DNA of 64,000 nucleotides from Duganella margarita (GTDB lineage: Bacteria; Pseudomonadota; Gammaproteobacteria; Burkholderiales; Burkholderiaceae_D): positions 146,608 to 210,607 of the forward strand of contig NZ_WWCS01000012.1 in the NCBI RefSeq assembly GCF_009857535.1. Reading direction: 5' to 3'. This document shows, piece by piece, positions 44,340-54,986 of this stretch. How positions within the stretch are numbered: the first letter of the stretch is position 1; each line of letters begins with the position of its first letter. The notes under the pieces are model-generated. The model was not told the origin of the DNA, did no database searches, and saw only the letters and a program-made list of their open reading frames with translations. Both the position numbers and the translations under genes were made by a program.

Positions 44340-45683
44340 ATCTGGACGACTACACCGCCAAGCTGCATCCCTTGGCCGCCGCACTGGGTCTGGATTATTA
44401 TCCGGTGGACTTTGCGCTGGTACCGCAGAATTTCATGCTGGAAATCGCCGTCTACGGCATGCCGGTGCGCATGCATCACTGGTCGTTCGGCCTGCGCTAC
44501 ATCCACCAGCTGCTGCACCAGCACATGGGCCATTCGCGCATCTTTGAAGTGATGTTCCCCGGCGACCCCTGCCGTGCCTACATGATGGACCGCAACTCCC
44601 TGGCCGAAAACGCGCTGGTGACGGCGCACGTGATCGGCCACGCCGACTTCGTCAAGCGCAACGCGCTGTTTGCGCGCTTTATGCGCATGGCGGGCGGCCA
44701 TATCCTCGAACAAAGCGCCGCCCGCGCCCATCATCTGGACGATGCGCTGCTGCGCCATGGCCAGCAAGCGGTCGAATCCGTGCTGGATGCGGCGCTGGCG
44801 CTGGAACCGCACATCGACATTCATCAACCGCTGTATCGCCCGCCCTATCCGGAGCAGAGCGCCGAGACGGCCGCACCGCCCGCCAGCGACGAGTTTCGCC
44901 GTCGATACCACGGTTTGCCAGGCGAGTCCGCCCCTGCCCCGCAGAAACCGGCGCGGCGCCAGCTTCCACCGTATCCGGAGCAGGATCTGCTGTGGTTCGT
45001 GGCCCGCTACGCGCCGGAGCTGAAGGACTGGGAGCGCGATATCTTCCTGGCGGTACGCGAAGAGGCGTTCTATTTCTTCCCCGTCCACGCCTGCCAGATC
45101 ATGAATGAAGGCTGGGCTTCCTACTGGCACGCGCGCTTGCTGCGCGAGGCGGATTTCCTGCCGCAGGAGCTGTATCTGCAAGCCCTGCGCGTGCATTCCG
45201 ACGTGGTGCGGCCCTATGGCAACGAGCAGCAACTGGCGCTGGCCATCAACCCTTACCACCTTGGTTTTACGATCTGGGAAGACATCATCGAGCGGGAAGG
45301 TCTGGACGCCGCCCGGCGCATCTGCGCCGAGGAAGACGATTTCGGTTTCATCCGCAACCACCTGACCGCCCAACTGGCGGAGAAACTGGACCTGTTCAGC
45401 TACCAGGCCCACAGCGACGGTGAAACCCGCGTGCTCAGCCGCGATATCCACGACGTACACGAAGCCATACTCGGCCCCAAGTACAACTACGGCGCGCCAT
45501 GCATCTTTGCCGAGCGCATCGATGACGATTTCAGCCTGGTGCTGCGCCACGACCACGCCCGCGACGGTCGTGGCCTGGAGCTGGCGCAAGCCGAGCAAGT
45601 CATGCATTACGTGGCGGCCGTCTGGCGCCGCCCGGTCACGCTGCACACGGTGGATTTTCGCGGCACGCCGCGCACGCTGCAGG

Positions 45684-46744
<1,061 letters not shown>

Positions 46745-46745
<1 letters not shown>

Positions 46746-48025
46746 CACAGCCTCCACACGCTGCGGCCGCTGCTGCGCAGCGGCGCCGGGTCAAATTGCG
46801 ATTTCAGGTCGATGAAGCAGCCGCTGGGGGCGATCTTGTCCAGCATCTGGCGCAGCGGCCGCGCCGCCAGTTCGCGATGGGCGACCGCGCTGATCACCGC
46901 TTCGGCGGCCGGCAAGTCGTCCCACGCCTCCAGCCGTACGCCGTATTCGTGCAGGGCCTCGTCGGCGTCGGCCACCGGATCGTGCACGTGCACCTGCAAA
47001 CCGTAGGATTCCAGTTCACGGATCAGGTCGCCCACCTTGGAGTTGCGCAAATCCGGGCAGTTTTCCTTGAACGTCAGGCCCAGCACGTTGACGTGGCACC
47101 CCTTCAGCTTGAAGCCGGCGCGCACCATTTCCTTGACCGTCTTCTCGGCAACAAACTTGGCCATGCTGTCGTTGATGCGGCGCCCGGCCAGGATCACGTC
47201 CGGGTGGTAGCCCAGCATCACGGCTTTGTGGGTCAAATAATACGGGTCGACGCCGATGCAGTGCCCGCCCACCAGGCCGGGCCGGAACGGCAGGAAATTC
47301 CATTTGGTGCCGGCCGCTTGCAGCACTTCCAATGTGTCGATGTCGAGCCGGTCGAAGATGATCGCCAACTCGTTCATCAGCGCGATATTCAGGTCGCGCT
47401 GGGTGTTTTCGATGACTTTGGCGGCCTCGGCCACTTTGATACTGGAGGCGCGGTGGACGCCCGCCGCCACCACTTCTTCGTACAACGCGGCAACCCGCGC
47501 CAGCGTGTCGGCGTCGTCGCCTGACACGATCTTGCGGATGGTCGACAGCCGGTGTTCCTGATCACCCGGATTGATGCGTTCCGGCGAAAAGCCGACGTGG
47601 AAGTCGCGTTGCCAGCGCAGGCCCGAGCATTGCTCCAGAAGCGGGATGCAAATCTCTTCGGTGGCGCCGGGGTACACGGTGGACTCGTAGACAATCACCG
47701 CGCCGGCCTTCATATGCTGACCCACTGCGCGGCTGGCGGCCGTCAACGCGCTGAAATCCGGATTGTGCGCCTCGTCCACCGGCGTCGGCACCGCCACGAT
47801 GATGTAGTCGGCCTCGGCCAGCGCCACCGGATCGCAGCCCATTTCCAGCCAGCGGGCGGCGGCGAATTGCGCCGCGCTGACTTCGCCGGCCGGATCGAGC
47901 CCGCGCCGGTAACTCGCCACCTTGCGCGCCGACAGGTCCAGGCCGATGGTGCGGCGGCGCATGCCAAACGCCACCGCCAGCGACAAGCCCACATATCCCA
48001 GTCCGACCACAGCAACCACTTCCAT
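46745..48025 (-). CDS. tviB: UDP-N-acetyl-hexosamine 6-dehydrogenase, TviB-like
   Basis: A 426-residue nucleotide-sugar dehydrogenase, the same size as TviB (425). NAD site VVGLGYVGLSLAVAFG is at the N-terminus. The central domain has ESTVYPGATEEICIPLLE, the FSPERINPGD motif and the catalytic Cys in VGGHCIGVDPYYLTHKA. The ATG at 48025 is preferred over 48052 because GAGG lies before it. It oxidises UDP-GlcNAc (or GalNAc) to the uronate. It is translationally coupled to the epimerase gene. Confidence 0.9.
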
Positions 48026-48158
48026 TTCGGCACCTCGCTCAAGAGTGTTCATTACCTGCGTCCAGCGATTCTACGAGCGCCTTTTGCTCGGCCGTTTGAG
48101 GTCGATCAACGAGTGCCGCGCCGATCGTTCCTACTCTAGGGTTTTCGAGGAGATGGTC

Positions 48159-50708
48159 ATGGCGTTGCTGCGGGTATGGTGGATGGTGCTGTTGCTTGCC
48201 GCTTGCAGCCGCACGCACAGCGACAATGAGCTGATGGCGGAAGCCAATAAGTACATTGCGCGCGGCGAGTCCAAGGCGGCGGTGATCCAGTTGAAGAACG
48301 CGTTGCAGCAAGCGCCGTCCAACGGCCATGCGCGCCTGCTGCTGGGCCAGCTCTATCTGGATACCGGCGACGTGCAGTCTGCCGAGAAGGAACTGCGCCG
48401 CGCGCTGGAACTGGGCGTCAATCCCGGTGCGGTACGGCCGCTGCTGGGCAAGGCGCTGCTGCAACTCGGGCAATATCAAAAATTGCTGGACGACCTGCCC
48501 GCCGACGAGCAGCAACCGCAATCGCAGGCCTTGCGCGGTCATGCGCTGCTCGGCTTGAACCGGCTGGAGGAAGGACGGGCGGCATTCGCGCAAATCATGC
48601 TGCGCCATCCGGATAGTCCGCCAGCGCTGCTGGGCCTGGCAAGGCTGGCACTGTTGGAAGGCAATCAGGAAGATGCGCTGGCGCAGGTGCAGAGAGTGCT
48701 GGCCCAGCAACCCGACAACCTCGACGGACTACGGCTCAAAGGCGATATCCTGCGCATGTTGAACAAAAACGACGAGGCGCTGCTGGCCTACCAGCGCATC
48801 TTGCAGTTGCGGCCGGTGCAGTTGCAGCCACATGTCGACATCGCCAATCTCTACATTCAATCAGGCAAGCTGGCCGAGGCGCGCAAGGAACTCAGCATCG
48901 CCCGTCAGGCGCAGCCCAACAGCCTGATGCTGATCTACACGCTGGCCTTGCTGGAATTTCGTGAAAACAAAATGACGGCGGCGCAAGATCATCTGGCGAT
49001 GGTGCTGCGTGCGGCGCCGGAACATCTGCCCAGCAATCTGCTGATGGGAGCAGTATTGCGCAGCAAGGGTTCTTACACGCAGGCGGAACAGTATCTGCGT
49101 AAATTTCTGGAAGCAAATCCAGGCCATCCTTACGCCAGCAAGCTGTTGGCGTCCACGCTGCTCAACAGCGGCGCGCCGCAACAGGCGCTGGCGATTGTCG
49201 AGCCGATGTTTGACAGCCAGCAGCAGGACCCGGAAATGATGTCGCTGGCCGGCGAGTTATACATGCGTTTGCGGCAGTACGGCAAGTCCGCAGAGTATTT
49301 TGAACGCGCCAGCAAGTTGTCGCCGCAGGCGCCGATGGTGTACGCGGCGCTGGCCATGAGTCATATGGGGCTGGGTGACAACGACCGCGCCGTGGCGGAA
49401 CTGGAACACGCAGCCGGACTGGACAGTAAATCATCGCGCGTCGCCACCTTGCTGGTGCTGAGCCAGGTACGTAGCCGGCAATTCGACAAGGCGCTGGCCA
49501 CAGTTAAGCGGCTGGAGGCGCAATCGCCGCAGAATCCCATGGTGCAAAACCTCAAAGGCGGCGTGCTGCTGATGACCAGGGATCTCCCTGCCGCGCGCGC
49601 CAGCTTTGAGCGCGCACTGGCGATCGATCCACTGTTTATTCCCGCGCTGGACAACCTGAGCAATATGGATTTGAAGGAGAAAAAGCCCGAGGCCGCCCGC
49701 AAGCGCATGGAAGCCTTGCTGGCCAGGCATCCGAACAATGTCGATCTGCTGACCGCGCTGGGCGATTTCGCCATCAGCCAGGGACAGCTGAAGCAGGCGC
49801 AGGCGTGGCTGGAGCGGGCTGCGCAGGTGCAGCCGGATGCGCTCGACCCGTCGATGAAACTGGCACAGTTTTACGCCCGCAACAACGAGGTGCAAAAGGC
49901 GCTGCTGCTGGGACAGAAGTTGTTGGCCACCAATCCCAACCAGCCACAAGTCGTGACGCTGGTCGCGGCCTTGCAGTCGCGCGTCGGGCAAAGCGACGCC
50001 GCGCTGGACAACTGGAGCAAGCTGGCCGCGCTGCAACCGAACTCGGCGCTGATACAACACCAATTGGCCGGCGCGCGTGCCGAAGTCAACGACAAGGAAG
50101 GCGCGGCGCAGGCACTGAACAAGGCGCTGAAGCTGTACCAGGAAGCTTACGACAAGCAACCCAGCGGCCCGTCCCTGCTGGCACTGTACGGCGCGCTGAT
50201 TCAAGCCGGCAAGACCGACCAGGCCCGCTCCCGCGTGCAGCAGTGGCTGGCCAGCCACCCCAACGACGTCACCACACGGGTGTATTTTGCCAGCAGCCTG
50301 TTGGCGCAGAAAGACTATCCGGCGGCCGCCGCGCAATTCGAACAGGTGCTGGCGCAGGTGCCGATGCAACCGGTGGCACTGAATAATCTGGCGTGGCTGT
50401 ACCAGCAAAGACGCGACCCGCGCGCGCTGGATTTGGCGGAAAGGGCGCACAAGATCGCGCCCAACAGCGCCACCGTCTCCGATACGCTGGCCTGGATTCT
50501 GGTCGAGCAAGGCCAGCTGGAACGGGCGCTGCCGTTGTTGAAGCAAGCCACGGCGCAGGTGCCGGACAGTACCGAGATACGCTACCACTATGGTGTGGCC
50601 CTGTCCAGATCCGGCGACAAGCGCGGCGCGCGCGAACAGCTCGAGCCATTGCTGGCAGCCAAGGGCTTCGAGCGGCGCGACGCCGTCATCAGCTTGCTGG
50701 CGCAGTAA
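48159..50708 (+). CDS. prsT: XrtA/PEP-CTERM system TPR lipoprotein PrsT
   Basis: An 849-residue lipoprotein. A short signal ends in LLLAAC, then about twenty tetratricopeptide repeats fill the protein (NALQQAPSNGHARLLLGQLYLDTGD, RALELG and so on). This length and layout match PrsT, found with exosortase A systems. The ATG at 48159 is chosen because GAGGAG is correctly spaced before it; the ATG at 48153 is too close. It is likely periplasmic or outer-membrane and would scaffold secretion or assembly of the polysaccharide. It is divergent from the sugar-precursor genes. Confidence 0.9.
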   Translation: MALLRVWWMVLLLAACSRTHSDNELMAEANKYIARGESKAAVIQLKNALQQAPSNGHARLLLGQLYLDTGDVQSAEKELRRALELGVNPGAVRPLLGKALLQLGQYQKLLDDLPADEQQPQSQALRGHALLGLNRLEEGRAAFAQIMLRHPDSPPALLGLARLALLEGNQEDALAQVQRVLAQQPDNLDGLRLKGDILRMLNKNDEALLAYQRILQLRPVQLQPHVDIANLYIQSGKLAEARKELSIARQAQPNSLMLIYTLALLEFRENKMTAAQDHLAMVLRAAPEHLPSNLLMGAVLRSKGSYTQAEQYLRKFLEANPGHPYASKLLASTLLNSGAPQQALAIVEPMFDSQQQDPEMMSLAGELYMRLRQYGKSAEYFERASKLSPQAPMVYAALAMSHMGLGDNDRAVAELEHAAGLDSKSSRVATLLVLSQVRSRQFDKALATVKRLEAQSPQNPMVQNLKGGVLLMTRDLPAARASFERALAIDPLFIPALDNLSNMDLKEKKPEAARKRMEALLARHPNNVDLLTALGDFAISQGQLKQAQAWLERAAQVQPDALDPSMKLAQFYARNNEVQKALLLGQKLLATNPNQPQVVTLVAALQSRVGQSDAALDNWSKLAALQPNSALIQHQLAGARAEVNDKEGAAQALNKALKLYQEAYDKQPSGPSLLALYGALIQAGKTDQARSRVQQWLASHPNDVTTRVYFASSLLAQKDYPAAAAQFEQVLAQVPMQPVALNNLAWLYQQRRDPRALDLAERAHKIAPNSATVSDTLAWILVEQGQLERALPLLKQATAQVPDSTEIRYHYGVALSRSGDKRGAREQLEPLLAAKGFERRDAVISLLAQ

Positions 50709-50713
50709 AGCCT

Positions 50714-52669
50714 ATGTCGCTAAGCGTCGCTTACGCCAGGACCGCGGCGCTCGCCTTCTTAGCCGGCCTCGGCTGCTCGCTGGCCGTCTATCCGCTGGCC
50801 GGACACTGGCTGCTGGCCGTCCTCGCCGCCTATGGGGCGCTGCTTTGGTGGCGGCCAGCGCTGTGGCTGTTTGCCCTGCCCGCGCTGCTGCCGGTACTCG
50901 ATCTGGCGCCGCTGACCGGCTGGTTCTTTTTGGAAGAAATCGATCTGCTGCTGATGCTGACTGCCGCCATCACCTACTGGCGCTGGTCAGTCGATCGCGC
51001 CGACCTGCCACACTGGCCGCTGCTGTTCCGTTTGGGGCTATGCTTCTTAGCGATGGCCTGCGCGATCGGCTTATGGCGCGGCCTGCGGCCACTGTCATCA
51101 GTGGACGTCAACACCTTCAACAACTACCTGAGTCCCGCCAACGCCTTGCGTGTCGCCAAAGGCTGGCTGTGGGCGCTGCTGCTGCTGCCGCCGCTGCGCC
51201 AGGCCGCCGGCGCCCAATGTCAGGGAATCCGCCAATATCTGCTGCCCGGCATGATGCTGGGCCTGTTGCTGGTGACGGCTGCGGCCATCCGCGAACGGGT
51301 CCAGTTTCCGGGACTGCTGAACTTTTCCAGCGACTACCGCATCAGCGCGCCGTTTTCCGCCATGCATACCGGCGGCGCCGCGCTGGACGGCTATCTGGCA
51401 CTGAGCGCGCCGTTGCTGGCAGTCTGGCTGGCAGAACGCCACGCCCCGCTGCGTAGCATCGCCGCTCTGACGCTGTTGCCGCTGGCCCTGTACGCCGGAC
51501 TGGCGACATTTTCGCGCGGACTCTACCTGGCGCTGGCCGTCGCCGTCATCATGCTGGCGACCGGCCCTGTGCTGCGCCGGCCGCGCATTTTGGTCGCCGG
51601 CGCTGCGATATTGCTGCCGCTGGACGCCGCCTTCCGCCTTGCCGGCTACCGCGCCTACGCGCTGCTCCTGTGCTTGACCGGCCTGATCGTGGTGGCGGCC
51701 AACCGGCGCCATCCCACGATGGTGCTGGCCGGCCTGCTGGTACTGAGTCCGGTTGTACCGATCTATCACGGCTACTACGTCAACCAGCGCTTCAGCACGG
51801 TCACCAGCGACTGGTCCGCCCGCTTGCGCCACTGGCAACAAACGCTGGCGATGATGGATCAGGATACCGCCACACAATGGCTGGGCATGGGCCTCGGTAC
51901 TTTTCCGGTGACGTATTTCTGGCGCAATCCCCAGCGCGAGGTCCCGCCCAGCTATCAGTTTGTGGATCAAGGACCCAACCGCCATCTGCGGCTGGCGGCG
52001 GGCGAATACGCAGCCGGCTACGGAGAGCTGCTGCGCCTGCTGCAAGCGGTGCAGATCAGGCCCGGCCAGCAATACACGCTGGGCGTGGATGTCTGGAACA
52101 ATGGGCCGCCCGGCTTTTTGCAAGTGAACCTGTGCCAGCGGCAGCTGCTGTATCCGCAACGCTGCGTGGCCCTGCCCCTGCGCCAGATTCCCCCCGGGCT
52201 GGGCTGGCAGCGTTACGTCTTTCCCGTGCATGCCGGCATGCTCGGCAGCGGCAGCCTCCCCGTCAAGCTGGAAATCGCCGCAGAAGGCCAGCGCGCAGTG
52301 CTCGATATCGACAACATCAGCCTGCGTAGCGTTCCTGACGGCCACCAACTGCTGCGCAACGGCAGTTTTTCCGACGCCAACAACTACTGGTTTTTCAGCA
52401 GCGACCGCCACCACCTGCCGTGGCACATCAAGAATCTCGGCCTCAACCTGTACTTCGAAATGGGCTGGCTAGGCGTACTCAGCTGCACACTCCTACTGCT
52501 CAGTGCGGGTGCCGCACTGTTGCGGCGTGGCGATACCGCCTGGCTGGCCGCGCTGGTCGCCTTCCTCATTGTCGGGCTGTTCGACAGCCTGATCGATGTA
52601 CCCCGAATCACCCTGCTGGCGACGCTATTGCTGTGCGCGGCAGCTTTGCAAGCAAGGACCCCGACATGA
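50714..52669 (+). CDS. O-antigen ligase/polymerase-like membrane protein
   Basis: A 651-residue inner-membrane protein. About ten to twelve hydrophobic helices span residues 5-360 with the periplasmic loop of the Wzy/WaaL superfamily (the SAMHTGGAALDGYLALSAPLLAVWLAE stretch, then FSRGLYLALAV). Residues about 370-600 form an extra soluble beta-rich region (YTLGVDVWNNGPPGFLQVNLCQ) resembling a carbohydrate-binding module. Two more helices close the protein (LGVLSCTLLLLSAGAALL and AALVAFLIVGLFDSLID). It would polymerise the XrtA-locus polysaccharide. The stop overlaps the next start (ATGA). Confidence 0.82.
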   Translation: MSLSVAYARTAALAFLAGLGCSLAVYPLAGHWLLAVLAAYGALLWWRPALWLFALPALLPVLDLAPLTGWFFLEEIDLLLMLTAAITYWRWSVDRADLPHWPLLFRLGLCFLAMACAIGLWRGLRPLSSVDVNTFNNYLSPANALRVAKGWLWALLLLPPLRQAAGAQCQGIRQYLLPGMMLGLLLVTAAAIRERVQFPGLLNFSSDYRISAPFSAMHTGGAALDGYLALSAPLLAVWLAERHAPLRSIAALTLLPLALYAGLATFSRGLYLALAVAVIMLATGPVLRRPRILVAGAAILLPLDAAFRLAGYRAYALLLCLTGLIVVAANRRHPTMVLAGLLVLSPVVPIYHGYYVNQRFSTVTSDWSARLRHWQQTLAMMDQDTATQWLGMGLGTFPVTYFWRNPQREVPPSYQFVDQGPNRHLRLAAGEYAAGYGELLRLLQAVQIRPGQQYTLGVDVWNNGPPGFLQVNLCQRQLLYPQRCVALPLRQIPPGLGWQRYVFPVHAGMLGSGSLPVKLEIAAEGQRAVLDIDNISLRSVPDGHQLLRNGSFSDANNYWFFSSDRHHLPWHIKNLGLNLYFEMGWLGVLSCTLLLLSAGAALLRRGDTAWLAALVAFLIVGLFDSLIDVPRITLLATLLLCAAALQARTPT

Positions 52670-53433
52670 CGATCGTGCACCGCCTGTTACTGTTGTTCAG
52701 TCTGCTCACCGCCACGACTGCCCACGCCGACGACCTGATCCAGATCATTGAAGCAGTCAAACCGTCGGTGGTGGGCATCGGCAGCCTGCAACAAACCCGC
52801 GGCCCGGCCGTCAGCTTCATTGGCACCGGTTTCGTCATCGGCGACGGCTTCACCGTGGTCACCGCGGCGCACGTCGTCAACGATCTGGTCAACAAAGGCC
52901 AGACCGCGACGCTGGGCGTGCTGGTGCGCAGCGGCGAGACCGCGCACTTCCGTGCCGCCGAACTGATCGGCATGGACAAGGACCATGATCTGGCGCGCTT
53001 GCGCATCACCAAAGGCAACGCGTTGCCGGCACTGCGCGTCGGCGATTCCAGCAAGGTACGCGAAGGCAAGGCGCTGGCCTTCATGGGCTTCCCGCTGGGC
53101 ATGGTGCTGGGCCTCAACCATGTGACGCACCGCTGCATCGTCTCCGCCATCACGCCGCTGGCCACGCCGGCGATTACCGCCCGCCAACTCGACGGCAAGA
53201 CCGCCCAGCTGCTGCAAAAGCCCGTCTATGCCGTGTTCCAGCTGGACGGCACGGCCTACCCCGGCAGCAGCGGCAGCCCGCTGTTCGATCCGGCCACCGG
53301 CGAGGTGGTCGGCGTGGTCAACATGGTGTTCGTCAAGGGCGTGAAGGAATCGGCGATCACCGCCCCCAGCGGCATTACCTACGCCATTCCGGCCAACTAT
53401 CTCAGGTTGCCCCCGACAACAGACGGCCAGTGA
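52666..53433 (+). CDS. secreted trypsin-like serine protease
   Basis: A 255-residue exported protease of the HtrA/trypsin type without a PDZ domain. The signal peptide ends TTAHA. The triad is His69 in TAAHVV, Asp108 in DKDHDLARLRI, and Ser202 in PGSSGSPLF. It is translationally coupled to the polymerase gene. A protease in this place might process a polysaccharide-machinery or PEP-CTERM protein, but the substrate is unknown. Its 3' end overlaps the convergent acyltransferase gene by 32 bases. Confidence 0.87.
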   Translation: MTIVHRLLLLFSLLTATTAHADDLIQIIEAVKPSVVGIGSLQQTRGPAVSFIGTGFVIGDGFTVVTAAHVVNDLVNKGQTATLGVLVRSGETAHFRAAELIGMDKDHDLARLRITKGNALPALRVGDSSKVREGKALAFMGFPLGMVLGLNHVTHRCIVSAITPLATPAITARQLDGKTAQLLQKPVYAVFQLDGTAYPGSSGSPLFDPATGEVVGVVNMVFVKGVKESAITAPSGITYAIPANYLRLPPTTDGQ

Positions 53434-54145
53434 TACCCGGTTCATCCCAGATCGGGAAGAAATACGGATAGAACGAACGCTCGTTGCCGTGCTGCTCCAT
53501 CAGACCGCCGAATTTGCGGATCTGCTCGCCCATATGCTCCAGCTCCAGCCGCAGCAGCACGGCTGGCGCGCCCACCCGCGTACAGTCCCGGGTACCGCCA
53601 AAGTCGCGGAAGCCCAGCATGCGCTTGTAGAACATTACGTGGCGCGGATTCACTTCAATCACGTAGTCGGTATAACCATGGATGTTGCGGGCGTAAATAT
53701 AGGAAATATGAATCAGCGCGGCAAACACGCGCTTGGACACGCCTTTGTCGATGGCCAGCCGGGATGGTTCGCACAGGCGACGACGCTGCCCGCGCAGGTC
53801 ATCGAGCTTGTCGCGGAAATTGTCATCGGCCGGCAGGCCGATCTCGCCATTGTCCAGACATAACGACATGGTGCCGACCACCTCGCCGCCGGTTTCGGCG
53901 AACAGCGTGATCTTGTTGGGCGCATGAATCGCGCTGGGATCGACTGAATAGCCCCGCCAGCCATACATCTTTTTCAGCAGCAGGCTGGCTGCTTCGCGTC
54001 GCCCCTGGGAATTGGCCATGCGGATGTGAAAGATTTGCTGGTCCAATGGGTGGTCTAACGCGGCCTCGGCCTTACCTTCGCCGACAACGAGGTCGCGCAT
54101 TTCGCTCTCGACCTCGAAAGAAACAATAGCATCGTCATAGTGCAC
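53402..54145 (-). CDS. exosortase-system acyltransferase, FeeM-like GNAT fold
   Basis: A 247-residue acyltransferase resembling the PEP-CTERM/exosortase-associated acyltransferase family and N-acyl amino acid synthase FeeM. Landmarks are LDHPLDQQIFHIRMANSQGRREAAS, FAETGGEVVGTMSL, CEPSRLAIDKGVSKRVFAALIH and VIEVNPRHVMFYKRMLGF. It starts with GTG after AGGAAG. Relatives join acyl-ACP to amino acids or autoinducer-like acceptors. Here it may make a lipid or signal tied to the exosortase system. It stands opposite to the surrounding plus-strand genes and has its own leader. Confidence 0.85.
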   Translation of the reverse strand: MHYDDAIVSFEVESEMRDLVVGEGKAEAALDHPLDQQIFHIRMANSQGRREAASLLLKKMYGWRGYSVDPSAIHAPNKITLFAETGGEVVGTMSLCLDNGEIGLPADDNFRDKLDDLRGQRRRLCEPSRLAIDKGVSKRVFAALIHISYIYARNIHGYTDYVIEVNPRHVMFYKRMLGFRDFGGTRDCTRVGAPAVLLRLELEHMGEQIRKFGGLMEQHGNERSFYPYFFPIWDEPGITGRLLSGAT

Positions 54146-54235
54146 GGTTGGCTTCCTATCAGGTGGATGTATTCATGAGACACCACGCTGAGTTGAAGAG
54201 TTCCCGCAATTTGAAAATAATTTTTTTGACCTCTG

Positions 54236-54862
54236 CTAGAACCACCCTTCCGGTATCACCAGGATATCGCCCGGAAGTATCGCCACATTGGCCGAAATAT
54301 CGCCGTCACGCAACAGATCCTGCAGGCGCACCGGCACGCTCAGGCGTTGCCCGTCCACCGTGCGGATGATGTTGGCCTTGTTGCCTGCCGCAAAGTCCGT
54401 AATGCCGCCGACCGCGATCAGCACATCCATCAGCGACATGCCCTGGCGGTAGGCCAGCGCCTGCGGCCGCGCCGCCTGGCCGATGACCCGGATCTGCTGC
54501 GTGTACGGGCCGACAAAGCTGGTCACGATCACCGTCACCATCGGCTGCTGGATGTATTTGCCGAGCGCCTTTTCGATATCGCGCGCCAGTTCGGTGGCGG
54601 TCTTGCCGGCCGCCTGCAAGTCTTCCACCAGCGGCGTGGTGATCTTGCCGTCCGGCCGCACCGGCACGCTCAACGACACCTCCGGATTGCGCCAGACGTT
54701 GATATTCACCGTGTCGCCGGCGCCGATCTGGTAATCGCCCTGCAGCGGCGCCGGCGGCGGCGCATCGAGCGCGCCGCCGCGATGAGCACAACCCGCCAGC
54801 AACATGAGCAGCAAGCAGCAACTAAACGAACCAAACGAACCAAACGAACCAAGCGCGCGCAT
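54236..54862 (-). CDS. XrtA-system polysaccharide export protein (Wza-like)
   Basis: A 208-residue outer-membrane lipoprotein. The signal contains a GSFGSFGSF repeat and ends LLMLLAGC. A polysaccharide-export (PES) domain follows (YQIGAGDTVNINVWRNPEVSL) and a SLBB domain (IRVIGQAARPQALAYRQGMSLMDVLIAVGG). It is shorter than Wza, as is normal for exosortase-linked exporters. AGGAGG precedes the ATG. In many XrtA loci it heads the operon, but here it is on the opposite strand from the chain-length gene, sharing a divergent promoter region of about 120 bp. Confidence 0.9.
   Translation of the reverse strand: MRALGSFGSFGSFSCCLLLMLLAGCAHRGGALDAPPPAPLQGDYQIGAGDTVNINVWRNPEVSLSVPVRPDGKITTPLVEDLQAAGKTATELARDIEKALGKYIQQPMVTVIVTSFVGPYTQQIRVIGQAARPQALAYRQGMSLMDVLIAVGGITDFAAGNKANIIRTVDGQRLSVPVRLQDLLRDGDISANVAILPGDILVIPEGWF
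54826..54852. repeat. 9-bp tandem repeat in the exporter signal sequence
   Basis: CGAACCAAA is repeated three times in a row, the last copy imperfect, inside the export gene. It encodes Gly-Ser-Phe units on the minus strand. The unit length keeps the reading frame if copy number changes. Confidence 0.75.
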
Positions 54863-54986
54863 GATATTTCCTCCTCATTGCCATGATTCAGAAATCTGGC
54901 CGTCCTCTGCTTGATCTGCCTCAACGACTGTCCAGTTGAGAAAAATATACTTTGAGTCCTGCCGTCCGTTACTGGAGAGTTGCAAT

